Assembly (NCBI RefSeq): GCF_000769405.2
Contig: NZ_CP053444.1
Span: 62,001 to 126,000, forward strand
Reading direction: 5' to 3'
Source of the DNA: Rhizobium brockwellii
GTDB lineage: Bacteria > Pseudomonadota > Alphaproteobacteria > Rhizobiales > Rhizobiaceae
DNA: 64,000 bases
Numbering within the stretch: the stretch's first letter is position 1; every line of letters starts with the position of its first letter. Position numbers and translations under genes: made by a program. Below are positions 45,414-57,357 of this stretch, one piece after another. The notes under the pieces were generated by a model that had not been told where the DNA came from, did no database searches, and saw nothing but the letters and a program-made list of their open reading frames with translations.

Positions 45414-46721
45414 TTAGCGCCACGCGCGGGCGAGCCGGACTGCGTCTGAAATCAATCCCCACCGGGATCGTGCTTTCAAGAAGGCGGCGGACGTGGCCTT
45501 TTCCTTGTCGAGTTTTGAATTTCCGTCGACACGGACGAAACTTTGCGCAGCCTTAGATATCAACTTTGGATATGAAACAAACAAGTTCTGGCTGTTGGCA
45601 TGGAGAAACCTTGGCATCTCTTTATGCTTCATCAGATCTTTGATGACGAAGGATGAGTCGAGCATGCTCTTGTACAAAGCCAAGTTGCTTTTCACCATCG
45701 AGCCGCCGCGATCCTTTACGTCTGCAATCGCTTTTCCCGCCAGATACCCTGATGTCATTGCGAGGTTCGAGCCCTCCCGATGTGCGGTATTGTTCAACTG
45801 GGCCGCGTCTCCAACCACGACCCACCCATTGCCGAAGAGCTGTGGGATAGCCGTAAAACCGCCTTCGGGAATGAGATGCGCGGCATATTCCTTCACCTCA
45901 GACCCGGCGATCAATGGCCGGATCGAAGGATGGTGCTTGAAAGCTTCAAGCAGATCGTATGGCCTTTCCATGGCCGCGGCCAAACCGGAAACGAGGCATC
46001 CTATTCCAATAGAGATGGACTCCTTGTTCGTATATAGAAAGCCAAGCCCTGGGACTCCCCGTGAAATTGTACCGCCTGCCTCGATCACACAGCCTTCGTC
46101 TGCAGTCAGGCCGAAGCGTTCTGCGATAACGTCCTCCGGTAGGAAATGCATCTCTTTCACGGCAAGTGCCACGCTGTCCGGCTTGGGAGTTTCGCGCAAA
46201 CGCCCTCGTGTTCCAAGGAAGCCGTTCACCCCCTCAGCAAGCACCACGACGTCGGCAGAGATGGCCTCGCCGGGTCGGTCGGTGTATACGCCTGTCACGT
46301 TGCCCCTCGAATCCTGCTTAAGCCTTGTGGCCAATGTTTCGCAGAGGACGGTGCATCCGGCCTCGCGCACCTTGGCCGAGAACCATCTATCGAATTGGGC
46401 ACGGATGATCGTGTATCGGTTTGGCCGCCGTTCGTTGAAGTCATCCGACCGATAGTGAATTCCGGTGTGCGACGCGCCGTCCATGATCCAGAAGCGCTGC
46501 TCGACGAGATGCCGTTCAAGCGGCGCGTCATCGCGGAAGTCTGGAATGATCTTTTCCAGCGCGTCGGCGTACAGTATCGCTCCTTGAACGTTCTTCGAAC
46601 CCGGGTACTCGCCGCGCTCCAACTGCAGCACTTTCAGACCACGCATGGCCATCGCATAAGCAGCCGCGTTACCCGACATACCTGCCCCGACGACAATCGC
46701 GTGAAATTTCTCGCCCTTCAT
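45414..46721 (-). CDS. fixC: flavoprotein FixC, ETF-quinone oxidoreductase type
   Basis: 435 aa from the ATG at 46721 (GAGGTG 6 bases upstream; an in-frame start at 46730 has none). FAD-binding [55 protein letters not shown], and [20 protein letters not shown]. It takes electrons from FixAB and, with FixX, supports flavin-based electron bifurcation to ferredoxin for nitrogenase. Confidence 0.95.
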   Translation of the reverse strand: MKGEKFHAIVVGAGMSGNAAAYAMAMRGLKVLQLERGEYPGSKNVQGAILYADALEKIIPDFRDDAPLERHLVEQRFWIMDGASHTGIHYRSDDFNERRPNRYTIIRAQFDRWFSAKVREAGCTVLCETLATRLKQDSRGNVTGVYTDRPGEAISADVVVLAEGVNGFLGTRGRLRETPKPDSVALAVKEMHFLPEDVIAERFGLTADEGCVIEAGGTISRGVPGLGFLYTNKESISIGIGCLVSGLAAAMERPYDLLEAFKHHPSIRPLIAGSEVKEYAAHLIPEGGFTAIPQLFGNGWVVVGDAAQLNNTAHREGSNLAMTSGYLAGKAIADVKDRGGSMVKSNLALYKSMLDSSFVIKDLMKHKEMPRFLHANSQNLFVSYPKLISKAAQSFVRVDGNSKLDKEKATSAAFLKARSRWGLISDAVRLARAWR

Positions 46722-46736
46722 TAGCCACACCTCAGT

Positions 46737-47843
46737 TTACTTGCATCGATTGGTATGAGGCGCTAGTCGCCTGGTGAACGCCGCGGTCAGTGCCGGCAGA
46801 AGAGCGACTGCATCAGCCACAACGGCGACATGGGCGAAATCGAATATCGGGGCGTTGCTGTCGGTGTTGATGGCAACGATCAAATCAGCCCCTTCGACGC
46901 CAACCCGATGTTGGACCGCCCCTGATATTCCAGCCGCAAGATAGAGCTTGGGCCGGATCGTCTGGCCCGTTTGGCCAATCTGTCGATCAACCTCCATCCA
47001 ACCTTTTTGAACCAAAGGTCGGGAGCAGCCGAATTCACCGCCAATCGTCCTCGCTAGAACCATCACACGTTCCAGATTCTCGGCGGTGCCAATACCAAGC
47101 CCGCCAGCGACCACGATATCTGCATAGGCGAGGTTGATTTTTTCCGATCGTTCATCCGGAAGGAAGCCGAGAACCTTTGTGACAATCTCTTCCTCAATCA
47201 TCATCAAGTCATGCCGAATGATAGGTCCAATCGCATGGGTCACGCGTTTGGGGGTCGCCATGACCCGGGGTCGCACTGTCGCCATTTGCGGGCGAGAGTT
47301 GAGAGTGTAGATCGTGCACAGCAGCGAACCGCCAAATGTGGGCCGGGTCGCTGCGAGCGAGCCGTCTGCATCGACATCCAATTCGGTGCAGTCAGCCGTA
47401 AGCCCTGTTTCCAAAGTAGTTGCCACAGAACCGGCAAGATCTCGCCCAAGCGAAGTGGCGCCAAGAAGCAGAATTTCCGGCTTATGAAGGATGACCAGGT
47501 CTGAGAGAGCTTTGGTGAAGGGCTCGTTTCGGTAGTCCGATAGCAGCGGCGACTCGACGAGATAGGCGAGATCGGCCCCGTACGCGAACGCCTCCGCAAT
47601 GGCAGACCGAACTCCCAGGTCTTCCGCGGTTCCAATAACCACTCCCGCCAGTTGAACGCCAAGCTTATCGGCAAGCTTGCGTCCTTCACCGAGCAGTTCA
47701 ATAGACACGGGATGCACTTGGCCTCGTTCCAGCTCGATGAAAACCCAGACGTGCCGATTGTCGCGGAAGTGTCTGGGCAATTCCTTCTTCGCGCTGGCGC
47801 GACTGACGATTGGAGACTGACTTTCAGCTTGGTGGGCTTCCAT
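46737..47843 (-). CDS. fixB: electron-transfer flavoprotein alpha-like FixB
   Basis: 368 aa. N-terminal ETF domain [40 protein letters not shown], and the C-terminal FAD domain [40 protein letters not shown] and [20 protein letters not shown]. It pairs with FixA. It follows fixA by 16 bases in the fixABCX operon. Confidence 0.95.
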   Translation of the reverse strand: MEAHQAESQSPIVSRASAKKELPRHFRDNRHVWVFIELERGQVHPVSIELLGEGRKLADKLGVQLAGVVIGTAEDLGVRSAIAEAFAYGADLAYLVESPLLSDYRNEPFTKALSDLVILHKPEILLLGATSLGRDLAGSVATTLETGLTADCTELDVDADGSLAATRPTFGGSLLCTIYTLNSRPQMATVRPRVMATPKRVTHAIGPIIRHDLMMIEEEIVTKVLGFLPDERSEKINLAYADIVVAGGLGIGTAENLERVMVLARTIGGEFGCSRPLVQKGWMEVDRQIGQTGQTIRPKLYLAAGISGAVQHRVGVEGADLIVAINTDSNAPIFDFAHVAVVADAVALLPALTAAFTRRLAPHTNRCK

Positions 47844-47859
47844 TTATGCTCCTTGTTTC

Positions 47860-48708
47860 TCACGTGAGCCCATTCGGTTGAAAGCTCGCTTCCAATGCGG
47901 GCTGGTGCTCGAAGATCGATGCGATTATTTCGTCAACCAGCGGACCGCACTGGTCATCGTTTAATTTGATTTGGATTGCTTTTTCGGCCCTTGGGGTGGG
48001 GGCGAATACGCGCTTGACGACGGTCGGTGATCCTCTCAAGCCGCAATTAGCTATCTCCACAATACCGGCGTCGGCTGCACGCCAGGTCGGTATTTGCGCG
48101 CGTGCGGCACGCAACGCGTCAGCGACGGAGCCGCGACGGAGGGCGTTGACGCCTTCAAGGACACTGATCAAGCACGGCAGTTGGCTCTTCAGCATTTGTG
48201 TGCCGCCTTCCGAACGGCGCTCCACCGTGATCTCTCGGGCATGAAGATCGACTGAGACAATTTTCGTTACGTAGGTCAGTTGTTGCAGTTCGAGACGCCT
48301 GGCAATCCCCGGCCCCACCTGCGCAGTATCGCCGTCGATCGTCTGCTTGCCAGTAAACACGATTTCAGGCGCATGGCGGAGTCCAAGGTTCGTGATAGCT
48401 CGCGAGATAGCAAATGAAGTTGCCAAGGTGTCTGACCCGGCGAAGTGACGGTCGCTCAGGAGTACCGCTTCATCTGCGCCGTATGCCAGAGCTTTCTCCA
48501 GCGCTTGTTTTGCCATAGGCGGGCCCATGGTAAGCACAGTGACTTTACCCCCATACCGGTCACGCAGTTTGAGAGCTTCTTCCAAGGCGAAAAGATCATA
48601 AGGATTGATGATGGTCGGCACGCCCTGGCGCATGATGGTATTCGTAACCGGATGAACCCGGATCTGTGCAGAGTCAGGCACTTGCTTTATGCAGACCACG
48701 ATATTCAT
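47860..48708 (-). CDS. fixA: electron-transfer flavoprotein beta-like FixA
   Basis: 282 aa. MNIVVCIKQVPDSAQIRVHP, then EEALKLRDRYGGKVTVLTMG and AYGADEAVLLSDRHFAGSDT, with VFTGKQTIDGDTAQVGPGIA. With FixB it oxidises NADH to start the FixABCX electron chain. First gene of the operon, 39 bases after its predicted start site. Its first 26 codons recur at 41201-41299. Confidence 0.95.
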   Translation of the reverse strand: MNIVVCIKQVPDSAQIRVHPVTNTIMRQGVPTIINPYDLFALEEALKLRDRYGGKVTVLTMGPPMAKQALEKALAYGADEAVLLSDRHFAGSDTLATSFAISRAITNLGLRHAPEIVFTGKQTIDGDTAQVGPGIARRLELQQLTYVTKIVSVDLHAREITVERRSEGGTQMLKSQLPCLISVLEGVNALRRGSVADALRAARAQIPTWRAADAGIVEIANCGLRGSPTVVKRVFAPTPRAEKAIQIKLNDDQCGPLVDEIIASIFEHQPALEASFQPNGLT

Positions 48709-48758
48709 GCTGTCTTTGGCTCCGCCCGAAATGTAGTAGTTTGTGTCTCGGTCGGTCC

Positions 48759-48776
48759 TAGCACTCGTCGTGCCAG
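48759..48776 (-). promoter_or_regulatory. sigma-54 promoter of fixABCX
   Basis: On the minus strand CTGGCACGACGAGTGCTA matches the -24/-12 consensus with one mismatch. Start near 48747. The same 18 bases and flanks recur at 18152-18169. Confidence 0.85.
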
Positions 48777-48850
48777 GCCGATTGCGCGGTGATTAACTCG
48801 CGAGTTTCGGGCGGGTCGAGTTTGCTATTGGTCCAACGGTGCGACAGCTT

Positions 48851-48866
48851 TGCCAGGTTTGCGACA
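48851..48866. promoter_or_regulatory. possible NifA site for fixA, imperfect
   Basis: TGC-CAGGTTTGCG-ACA is one base from TGT-N10-ACA and lies about 80 bases upstream of the fixA -24 element. The intergenic region from 48709 to 49274 between divergent fixA and nifH holds no gene that I recognise. Confidence 0.35.
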
Positions 48867-49068
48867 CGGGTGGCTGCATGCGCTCGGCAGCGGTGCAACA
48901 CTGCTTGCGCGATTTTTTGACCGCAAACGATTTCGCTAGAGCTCCGCGCCGCTTTCCAATTGCCAGCATTTGCGTCAAGTGCGGCTCATTCGACGGAGAC
49001 GTGCTTGCGCAGAGTTACCGTGGCTCTCCGAGAGCCTCACGACATATGTGCGACATTGTCGTCAATTT

Positions 49069-49084
49069 TGTCGGCTTCGTGACA
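49069..49084 (+). promoter_or_regulatory. NifA upstream activator site for nifH
   Basis: TGT-CGGCTTCGTG-ACA is a perfect TGT-N10-ACA site, about 90 bases upstream of the nifH -24 element. Because it is palindromic, it could also serve divergent fixA. Confidence 0.8.
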
Positions 49085-49124
49085 CGACTCAGGATTCTTC
49101 GGTCCGGAATTTCATCCCCCCTAA

Positions 49125-50162
<1,038 letters not shown>

Positions 50163-50253
50163 AGATGGGCGGAGCGGATGACGCACCGTGTTAATCGACA
50201 AACATGCCTCCTTGTCGAGGCTCAATGCGAACCTTCGAGAGAGGAAAGGCCCT

Positions 50254-51774
50254 ATGAGCCTCGACTACGAGAACGACGGTGATTTCAACGCAAGGCTTAT
50301 AGATGCGGTACTCTTGCAGTATCCGGATAAGACGGCTAAGCGCCGCAAAAAACACCTTGGCGTGGCGAAGGCCAGAGAGGCACTCGAGCGGGGCTCCGAT
50401 GCGCTTTGCGAGACCGGGGTGAAATCCAACATCAAGTCTATTCCGGGCGTGATGACCGTCCGCGGCTGCGCTTACGCCGGCTCGAAGGGTGTCGTGTGGG
50501 GGCCGATCAAGGATATGGTCCATATATCGCATGGGCCTGTCGGTTGTGGCCACTATTCCTGGTCGCAACGCCGCAACTATTACGTCGGTCTGACGGGTGT
50601 CGACGCCTTTGTCACCATGCAATTCACGTCTGATTTTCAAGAGAAGGATATTGTTTTTGGTGGCGACAAAAAGCTCGAGAAGCTCATCGATGAAGTTGAG
50701 GAACTGTTTCCACTGAACAATGGTGTGAGCTTGCAGTCCGAGTGTCCAATCGGATTGATCGGAGACGACATAGAGGCTGTGGCGCGCAAGAAGGCCAAGG
50801 AGCACGACAAAACGATCGTGCCGGTGCGATGCGAAGGGTTTCGTGGCGTGTCGCAATCGCTTGGCCATCATATCGCCAACGACGCGATACGGGACTGGGT
50901 TTTCGATAAAAGAGAGGCCGACTTCGAACCCAGCCTTTTCGACGTTAACGTCATAGGTGACTACAATATCGGCGGCGATGCATGGGCCTCACGCATTCTG
51001 CTGGAGGATATGGGGTTGCGGGTAATCGGCAACTGGTCGGGAGATGCCACACTCGCGGAGGTGGAGCGTGCACCAAAGGCTACGCTCAACCTTATTCACT
51101 GCTACCGGTCCATGAATTACATCGCTCGGCATATGGAGGAAAAGTACGGCATTCCCTGGATGGAGTACAACTTTTTTGGTCCTTCCCAGATCGAAGCTTC
51201 TTTGCGCAATATCGCCGCGTTTTTCGGGCCGGAGACCCAAGATAAGGCCGAAGCACTCATCACCAGATACCAACCTCTCGTCCAGGCGGTGACGGAGAAG
51301 TACCGTCCGCGCCTTATTGGCAAAACTGTGATGCTCTACGTCGGCGGATTGCGTCCCCGCCATGTCATCACCGCCTACGAGGATCTTGGAATGGAGATCG
51401 TTGGTACGGGCTACGAATTTGGCCACGGCGACGATTACGAGCGCACGGGCCATTATGTCAAAAAAGGTACGCTTATCTACGATGATGTGACTGGCTACGA
51501 GCTCGAGAGCTTCATCGAGGCCATTCGCCCGGACCTCGTAGGCTCGGGCATCAAGGAAAAATACCCGGTTCAAAAAATGGGCATACCGTTCCGTCAGATG
51601 CATTCTTGGGATTATTCTGGTCCGTATCACGGCTATGACGGCTTCGCCATTTTTGCCCGAGACATGGATCTTGCCATCAACAATCCGGTCTGGGGCCTCT
51701 ACGACCCGCCATGGAAAGTAACGCACAGCTCCGATGCAGGCGGTGCCTGCAGTTGTTGCCGGGATGATGAATAA
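50254..51774 (+). CDS. nifD: nitrogenase MoFe protein alpha subunit NifD
   Basis: 506 aa from the ATG at 50254 (AGAGGAAAG upstream); an in-frame start at 50188 would add 22 unlikely residues. P-cluster cysteines in [25 protein letters not shown] and [13 protein letters not shown]; the FeMo-co pocket has [24 protein letters not shown] (ligand Cys) and [17 protein letters not shown] (ligand His). Catalytic alpha subunit where N2 is reduced. Confidence 0.97.
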   Translation: MSLDYENDGDFNARLIDAVLLQYPDKTAKRRKKHLGVAKAREALERGSDALCETGVKSNIKSIPGVMTVRGCAYAGSKGVVWGPIKDMVHISHGPVGCGHYSWSQRRNYYVGLTGVDAFVTMQFTSDFQEKDIVFGGDKKLEKLIDEVEELFPLNNGVSLQSECPIGLIGDDIEAVARKKAKEHDKTIVPVRCEGFRGVSQSLGHHIANDAIRDWVFDKREADFEPSLFDVNVIGDYNIGGDAWASRILLEDMGLRVIGNWSGDATLAEVERAPKATLNLIHCYRSMNYIARHMEEKYGIPWMEYNFFGPSQIEASLRNIAAFFGPETQDKAEALITRYQPLVQAVTEKYRPRLIGKTVMLYVGGLRPRHVITAYEDLGMEIVGTGYEFGHGDDYERTGHYVKKGTLIYDDVTGYELESFIEAIRPDLVGSGIKEKYPVQKMGIPFRQMHSWDYSGPYHGYDGFAIFARDMDLAINNPVWGLYDPPWKVTHSSDAGGACSCCRDDE

Positions 51775-51851
51775 TTTTTGCTGAGCGACAACATTTTAGA
51801 CATCTCGCAAAGTCTACGCAGCCGCACTCGCGGCGAAAAAGGATGAAAACT

Positions 51852-53384
51852 ATGCCGCAATCGGCCGAGAAAGTTCTCGATCATGTTCCTCTGTTCTGCG
51901 AGCCGGAATACGAGAAAATGTTCGCCCGCAAGAAGTTGAAGTTCGAATGTCCGCATCCGGATAAGGTCGTCGAAGCGCAATATGAATTCACCTGGACATG
52001 GGAATATCGAGAAAAGAATCTGGCGCGCGAAGCGCTGGTCGTAAACCCCGCGAAGGCTTGTCAGCCGCTCGGCGCGGTTTTCGCAGCGGCTGGCTTCGAG
52101 CGGACCATGTCGTTTGTTCACGGCAGTCAGGGCTGTGTGGCGTACTACCGCTCGCACCTGTCACGCCATTTCAAGGAACCGTCGTCTGCAGTTTCGTCTT
52201 CGATGACAGAGGACGCGGCTGTGTTTGGCGGCTTGAAAAATATGATCGACGGGCTCGCCAATACCTATCAGCTCTACGACCCCAAGATGATTGCGGTCTC
52301 GACGACTTGCATGGCCGAGGTCATTGGGGATGATCTTCACGGCTTCATTGAAAACGCCAAAAATGAAGGCTCCGTTCCAGCCGATTTCGACGTGCCCTTC
52401 GCCCACACCCCAGCCTTCGTCGGCAGCCATGTCGATGGTTACGACAGCATGGTTAAAGGCATTCTGGAAAATTTCTGGAAAAGCACCGAACGCGTGCCGA
52501 CGCCAGCACTCATCAACATTATTCCAGGCTTCGACGGTTTCTGTGTTGGCAACAATCGAGAAATCAAGCGCCTGCTCGACACGATGGGAGTGACCTACGT
52601 TTTCATCCAAGACGCCTCTGACCAGTTCGACACACCTTCCGACGGCGAGTACCGCATGTATGACGGAGGGACCAAGATCGAGGACGTGAAGGTAGCCAAA
52701 CATGCGGAGGCGACAATATCGCTGCAGCACTACAATACGCGAAAGACCTTGGACTATTGTCGCGAGCTTGGTCAGACGACTGCCTCGTTCCACTACCCGC
52801 TGGGCATTGGGGGCACGGACGAATTCCTGATGAAGATATCCGAGCTTTCCAAGAGGGAAATTCCCGAATCTATCGATCGTGATCGGGGGCGATTGATAGA
52901 TGCCATGGCCGATAGTCAATCTTGGTTGCATGGCAAGAAATACGGAATCTACGGCGACCCGGACTTCGTCTACTCAATGGCGCGCTTCGTCATGGAAACC
53001 GGTGGCCACCCTACACATTGCCTTGCCACCAACGGCACCGCAGCCTGGGAAGCGGAGATGAAGGAATTGCTCGCATCCTCTCCCTTCGGCGGAGGTGCGC
53101 AGGTGTGGGCTGGCAAAGACCTGTGGGCAATGCGCTCGCTTCTTTTGACGGAGCCAGTGGATCTGCTGATCGGCAATTCCTATGGCAAGTATCTTGAGCG
53201 TGACACCGACACGCCATTGGTTCGGCTTACGTTTCCGATTTTCGATCGCCATCATCATCATCGCTTTCCTCTCATGGGCTACCAAGGCGGATTGCGTCTT
53301 CTGACCGTCATTCTCGACAAGATTTTCGACGAGCTTGATCAGGAGACCATGTGGGAAGGCGTTTCGTACGACCTCACGCGCTAA
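51852..53384 (+). CDS. nifK: nitrogenase MoFe protein beta subunit NifK
   Basis: 510 aa from the ATG at 51852 (MPQSAEK, as in relatives, with AAAGGA upstream); 51843 is an alternative. P-cluster ligands in [33 protein letters not shown] and [14 protein letters not shown]. Also [20 protein letters not shown] near the end. Pairs with NifD. Confidence 0.97.
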   Translation: MPQSAEKVLDHVPLFCEPEYEKMFARKKLKFECPHPDKVVEAQYEFTWTWEYREKNLAREALVVNPAKACQPLGAVFAAAGFERTMSFVHGSQGCVAYYRSHLSRHFKEPSSAVSSSMTEDAAVFGGLKNMIDGLANTYQLYDPKMIAVSTTCMAEVIGDDLHGFIENAKNEGSVPADFDVPFAHTPAFVGSHVDGYDSMVKGILENFWKSTERVPTPALINIIPGFDGFCVGNNREIKRLLDTMGVTYVFIQDASDQFDTPSDGEYRMYDGGTKIEDVKVAKHAEATISLQHYNTRKTLDYCRELGQTTASFHYPLGIGGTDEFLMKISELSKREIPESIDRDRGRLIDAMADSQSWLHGKKYGIYGDPDFVYSMARFVMETGGHPTHCLATNGTAAWEAEMKELLASSPFGGGAQVWAGKDLWAMRSLLLTEPVDLLIGNSYGKYLERDTDTPLVRLTFPIFDRHHHHRFPLMGYQGGLRLLTVILDKIFDELDQETMWEGVSYDLTR

Positions 53385-53437
53385 ATGCTTGGCCGGGCGT
53401 CGACCGGCCATTCGTCCCTGGATTGGAAGGTCCCGAG

Positions 53438-54877
53438 ATGTCATCGATCGAGACACAAATGCGAGATGCCTCCGCCAAGATATTCCGCACCACGGAAGCC
53501 AAGGAGACATGTCACAACGCGTCACAGGGATCAGCAGCCAGCGGTGGCTGCGCCTTCGACGGAGCTAAGATCGTGCTGCAGCCAATCACCGATGTCGCGC
53601 ATCTCGTCCACGCGCCGCTCGCGTGCGAGGGCAATTCCTGGGACAATCGAGGCGCCGCGTCTTCAGGTCCAGTTCTTTGGCGCACAAGTTTCACCACTGA
53701 TCTCACCGAACTCGACATAGTGACGGGAGATAGTGAGCGAAAGCTTCTCAAGGCTATCCGGGAGATCAAGGAGGGGTATGCGCCGGCAGCAATCTTCGTC
53801 TACGGAACCTGCGTCACGGAGCTGATCGGTGACGACATCGACGCGGTCTGCAGGCAAGCAGCGCAGAAGTTCGCAATACCAGTGGTGCCGGTGAAGTCGC
53901 CGGGCTTCGGCGGTTCGAAGAACCTCGGTAACCGGCGCGCCGGCGAGGCTCTGCTCGAGCACGTCATAGGCACGGTGGAGGCTGATGATCCAGGTCCATA
54001 CGACATCAATATACTCGGCGAATTCAACCTCTCAGGGGAATTCTGGTTGATGAAACCGCTGTTGGACAGACTTGGTATCCGTGTCCGCGCCTGCATTCCC
54101 GGAGACGCGCGCTACGCGCAGGTGGCGTCCGCCCACCGGTCACGTGCAGCTATGATGGTGTGTTCAACTGCTCTCATCAATCTTGCTCGCAAGATGGAAG
54201 AACGCTGGAACATTCCGTTTTTCGAAGGCTCCTTCTATGGCATTTCGAGCACCTCTGAAGCCCTCCGGCGGATCGCCCAACTGCTCGTAAGGAAAGGCGC
54301 TGGTTCCGCGTTGCTCCACCACGTCGAGGCTCTCTTAGCAGAAGAGGAGGAGAGGGCCTGGAAGAAGCTGGAAGCGTATCGGCATCGGCTTGAGGGGAAG
54401 CGCGTTCAGCTGAACACCGGCGGGGTGAAATCCTGGTCCATCGTGCACGCACTGATCGAAATCGGCATGGAAATTGTCGGTACATCCATCAGGAAATCGA
54501 CGACCAGGGACAAGGAGAGAATCAAGCAGATGCTGAAGGACGAGAACCACCTTCACCAATCGATGGCAGCGAGCGAGCTCTACGCGATGTTACGTGAACA
54601 CAAGCCTGATATCATGCTGTCAGGCGGACGCACTCAGTTCGTCGCGCTTGAGGCGAAAATTCCTTGGCTCGACGTGAATCAGGAACGCCAGCATGCTTAC
54701 GCCGGCTACGCAGGCATGGTGGAACTAGCACGCCAGATCGATTTGGCAATCCACAACCCGGTCTGGGCGCAGTTACGCGAACCGGCGCCGTGGAAGCAGT
54801 TCGTTACGACCGCAAGATCGGCGGAGCCACGCATTAATATGAGGTCTGCCGACGAGGCGACAGCTGGTTTTTATTGA
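53438..54877 (+). CDS. nifE: FeMo cofactor scaffold protein NifE
   Basis: 479 aa from MSSIETQMRD at 53438. NifD-like: GGCAFDGAKIVLQPITDVAH, HAPLACEGNSWDNRG, VYGTCVTELIGDDIDAV, SPGFGGSKNLGNR, and KIPWLDVNQERQHAYAGYAG. NifEN is the scaffold on which NifB-co matures to FeMo-co. It follows nifK by 53 bases. Confidence 0.96.
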   Translation: MSSIETQMRDASAKIFRTTEAKETCHNASQGSAASGGCAFDGAKIVLQPITDVAHLVHAPLACEGNSWDNRGAASSGPVLWRTSFTTDLTELDIVTGDSERKLLKAIREIKEGYAPAAIFVYGTCVTELIGDDIDAVCRQAAQKFAIPVVPVKSPGFGGSKNLGNRRAGEALLEHVIGTVEADDPGPYDINILGEFNLSGEFWLMKPLLDRLGIRVRACIPGDARYAQVASAHRSRAAMMVCSTALINLARKMEERWNIPFFEGSFYGISSTSEALRRIAQLLVRKGAGSALLHHVEALLAEEEERAWKKLEAYRHRLEGKRVQLNTGGVKSWSIVHALIEIGMEIVGTSIRKSTTRDKERIKQMLKDENHLHQSMAASELYAMLREHKPDIMLSGGRTQFVALEAKIPWLDVNQERQHAYAGYAGMVELARQIDLAIHNPVWAQLREPAPWKQFVTTARSAEPRINMRSADEATAGFY

Positions 54878-54887
54878 GGTAAAAATT

Positions 54888-56231
54888 ATGGCTGTTATCC
54901 TGACCCCAACAAAAACGGCAGCGATCAACCCTCTAAAGTCGTCTCAACCATTGGGCGCTGCCTTGGCCTTCCTGGGCGTCGATGGTGCGCTGCCAATACT
55001 CCATGGCAGCCAGGGATGTAGCAGTTTTGCACTGGTGCTGCTCGTGAGGCATTTCAAGCATATGGTCCCGCTGCAGACAACTGCAATGGACCAGATCGCG
55101 ACGGTGGTGGGCGGCGCTGATTTTCTCGAGAAAGCTCTCGTCAAGCTAAAAGCTCGCACGTGGCCGCGGCTGATCGGAATCTGCACTACCGCCGCGGCAG
55201 AAACCCGCGACGAAGATATCGCAGGTGATATCTTCGACGCCAAAGGCGCGCGCCCGAGAAAACTCATTGATACGGAAGTGGTACTCGCACGCACTCCCGA
55301 CTTCGCAGGGGCGGTGGAGGAGGGGTGGTCGAAGGCTGTTACGGCTATGATCGAGGCAATCACGCGGCCCGGCCAGCAGGATCGCGATCCGGCGACGGTC
55401 GTCATACTGCCCGGCTCGAACATCACAGTTTCCGATGTAGAGCATCTGCGAGAAACGGTAGAGAGCTTCGGCTTAATACCCCTCATTTTGCCTGACGTGT
55501 CCGGCGGGCCTGACGAAGCTGTCCGCGATCGATGGATTCCGATCGCACGCGGTGGCGCGAAGGTAGAGCTTATCCGCGATCTCGGGGCGGCAACACTGTG
55601 CATCGCCATCGGCGAACAGATGCGCCGACCGGCTGAAGCTTTGCAGGGCCTAACTGGATTGCCATACGTGATGTTCGGATCGCTCACGGGCCTGAATAAC
55701 GCCGACCGTTTCGCCTGGCTCCTTGCAGCGATTTCGCGCGACAACGCGCCAACGGCTGTCCGTCGTGGCCGCATGCAGTTGCAGGAGGCGATGCTCAGTG
55801 GGCATTTTCATTTTGCAGGGAAGAAGGTCGCCATCGGCTCCGAACCGGACCAGCTCTTGCAGTTCTCGCAATTCTTTATCGGCATGGGGGCGGTCATTAC
55901 AGCCGCGGTCGCCACGACCGGGGACTCAAAGGCGCTGCAAATCGTACCAACCGATACGGTCAAAGTCGGCGATCTTGGTGACTTGGAAGAACTCGCCGTA
56001 GACGCTGATCTACTCGTCACGCACTCCCACGGTCGACAGGCCGCAGAACGCCTCGCAGTTCCGCTGATGCGAGTTGGTTTTCCTGTCTTCGACCGCATAG
56101 GCAGCCAGCATAAACTGAACATTCTTTATCGAGGAACGCGCGACATGATCTTCGAAGTCGCCAACATAGTTCAGGCGACTCAAGGTCTGCCACCCGCTCG
56201 CGCACCTCCCGAAACCGTACTCATGAGGTGA
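54888..56231 (+). CDS. nifN: FeMo cofactor scaffold protein NifN
   Basis: 447 aa. KSSQPLGAALAFLGVDGALP, HGSQGCSSFALVLLVRHF, ICTTAAAETRDEDIAGDIFD, PGSNITVSDVEHLRETVESF, and VTHSHGRQAAERLAVPLMRV. Partner of NifE. It follows nifE by 10 bases. NifX, usually next, is not found. Confidence 0.95.
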   Translation: MAVILTPTKTAAINPLKSSQPLGAALAFLGVDGALPILHGSQGCSSFALVLLVRHFKHMVPLQTTAMDQIATVVGGADFLEKALVKLKARTWPRLIGICTTAAAETRDEDIAGDIFDAKGARPRKLIDTEVVLARTPDFAGAVEEGWSKAVTAMIEAITRPGQQDRDPATVVILPGSNITVSDVEHLRETVESFGLIPLILPDVSGGPDEAVRDRWIPIARGGAKVELIRDLGAATLCIAIGEQMRRPAEALQGLTGLPYVMFGSLTGLNNADRFAWLLAAISRDNAPTAVRRGRMQLQEAMLSGHFHFAGKKVAIGSEPDQLLQFSQFFIGMGAVITAAVATTGDSKALQIVPTDTVKVGDLGDLEELAVDADLLVTHSHGRQAAERLAVPLMRVGFPVFDRIGSQHKLNILYRGTRDMIFEVANIVQATQGLPPARAPPETVLMR

Positions 56232-56396
56232 GCATCGCCGGACCTTTTCATCCGTCGCGTACTTCTCCTCGTCGCACGAGGAGCCGCTCCTGATGACTTC
56301 ATCGGCAGCCACATTGAACTGAAGAAGAAAGGAAGCCGAAGGCGTGGAGACAATGCCACTTTTGGCAATTCGTGGATCTAAGTTGAGGATCAAACT
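56232..56396. other. nifN-thioredoxin spacer, possible gene remnant
   Basis: A short plus-strand stretch reads DFIGSHIELKKKGSRRRGDN before a stop near 56380. No intact nifX is visible. The thioredoxin-like gene starts at 56397. Confidence 0.3.
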
Positions 56397-56747
56397 ATGT
56401 CTTCTGTAAAAACCGTTAATATCACGAACTTTCAGTCTGAAGTTTTGGATTCGACAATGTTCGTTCTCGTCGATTTCTGCGCTCCTGGGTGTCGCCCGTG
56501 GAACATGATCGCCCCAATCCTCGAACACATCGCCATCGAGATGAAGGGCCTTGTCAAGGTCGTTAAGCTGAATATCGCTGAGAACCCGGAACTCGCTGCT
56601 CAATACATTCAGCAACGCTTAATAAACGAAAAGTTCGCTGCCGTCGTACTTCCTGCCCTTGTAATCTTCAATGGCCTGAAGGTCGTCGGCACTTTGGAGG
56701 CTTCCAGCCGAAGTCCGATATCGAAAAATGGATATGTCGAACGGTAG
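56397..56747 (+). CDS. thioredoxin-like protein with altered active site
   Basis: 116 aa. N-terminal half is thioredoxin-like: NFQSEVLDSTMFVLVDFCAP, then GCRPWNMIAPILEHIAIEMK, KVVKLNIAENPELAAQY. The usual CGPC is CRPW here (Cys-Arg-Pro-Trp), so it lacks the second redox Cys; a Cys two residues before the usual Trp position (DFCAPGC) is also unusual. After QY the C-terminal part (IQQRLINEKFAAVV) loses the cis-Pro pattern, perhaps by compensating frameshifts. It may be non-catalytic or decayed. It lies directly after nifN. Confidence 0.6.
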   Translation: MSSVKTVNITNFQSEVLDSTMFVLVDFCAPGCRPWNMIAPILEHIAIEMKGLVKVVKLNIAENPELAAQYIQQRLINEKFAAVVLPALVIFNGLKVVGTLEASSRSPISKNGYVER

Positions 56748-56759
56748 CTGATTACTCAT

Positions 56760-57357
56760 GATGTGAATGGACAAGCAGAGCACCCGGCAAACCGCCCTGG
56801 GTTTGCCGGAGGCTCCAACTTCTGAGAAAAGGGAGCCGACATGAGCAAGACAATTACCAAGGTTTCAGCGGAAGTCCGCGAGCGTGCGATCCGTTGTTGC
56901 GGGTGGGAGGCTGCGCCTGAGCCGGTCAAGAGTCCGTGGGTGCGTGGTGCCTTCAACGCCTGCACCATGGCATCACACGATCTGCGCAACGTCCTCATGA
57001 AATATCAAATCTACGGATCGAAAAGGCCACTCTCGAAGTCAACGAGAGTGCCGAACTGCTCAAGCACGACAGACCAACCGTACCGTTTCGTGCGCCTGGT
57101 TGTCGCTGTGGTCAGCTCGTAACGGCAGCCGGCAAGAATGATCTGCCGGACCGTCTTACGGTAGGTCTCCAAAAACGGTCCCACAGTGGCGGGTTTGCCG
57201 GAGGCACATGACGCGCAGTGTGGGGCAGGATCTGGCTGAATTACGTGACGTCTCGCTCAGTCTGACCACCTTCACGACGCGCGTTTCGTCAGATCAATTC
57301 GACAACGCATCAACACATCCATCAAACGGCGCTCAACTCTGGTAACAGGAAACGTCC
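56760..57357 (+). other. IS3-like remnants between the thioredoxin genes
   Basis: From 56841 a frame begins MSKTITKVSAEVRERAIR, like an IS3-family OrfA start, and then breaks. GGGTTTGCCGGAGGC occurs at about 56801 and again near 57188 in the same orientation, bracketing the piece. A 45-codon frame from 57208 has no known relatives. Confidence 0.4.
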
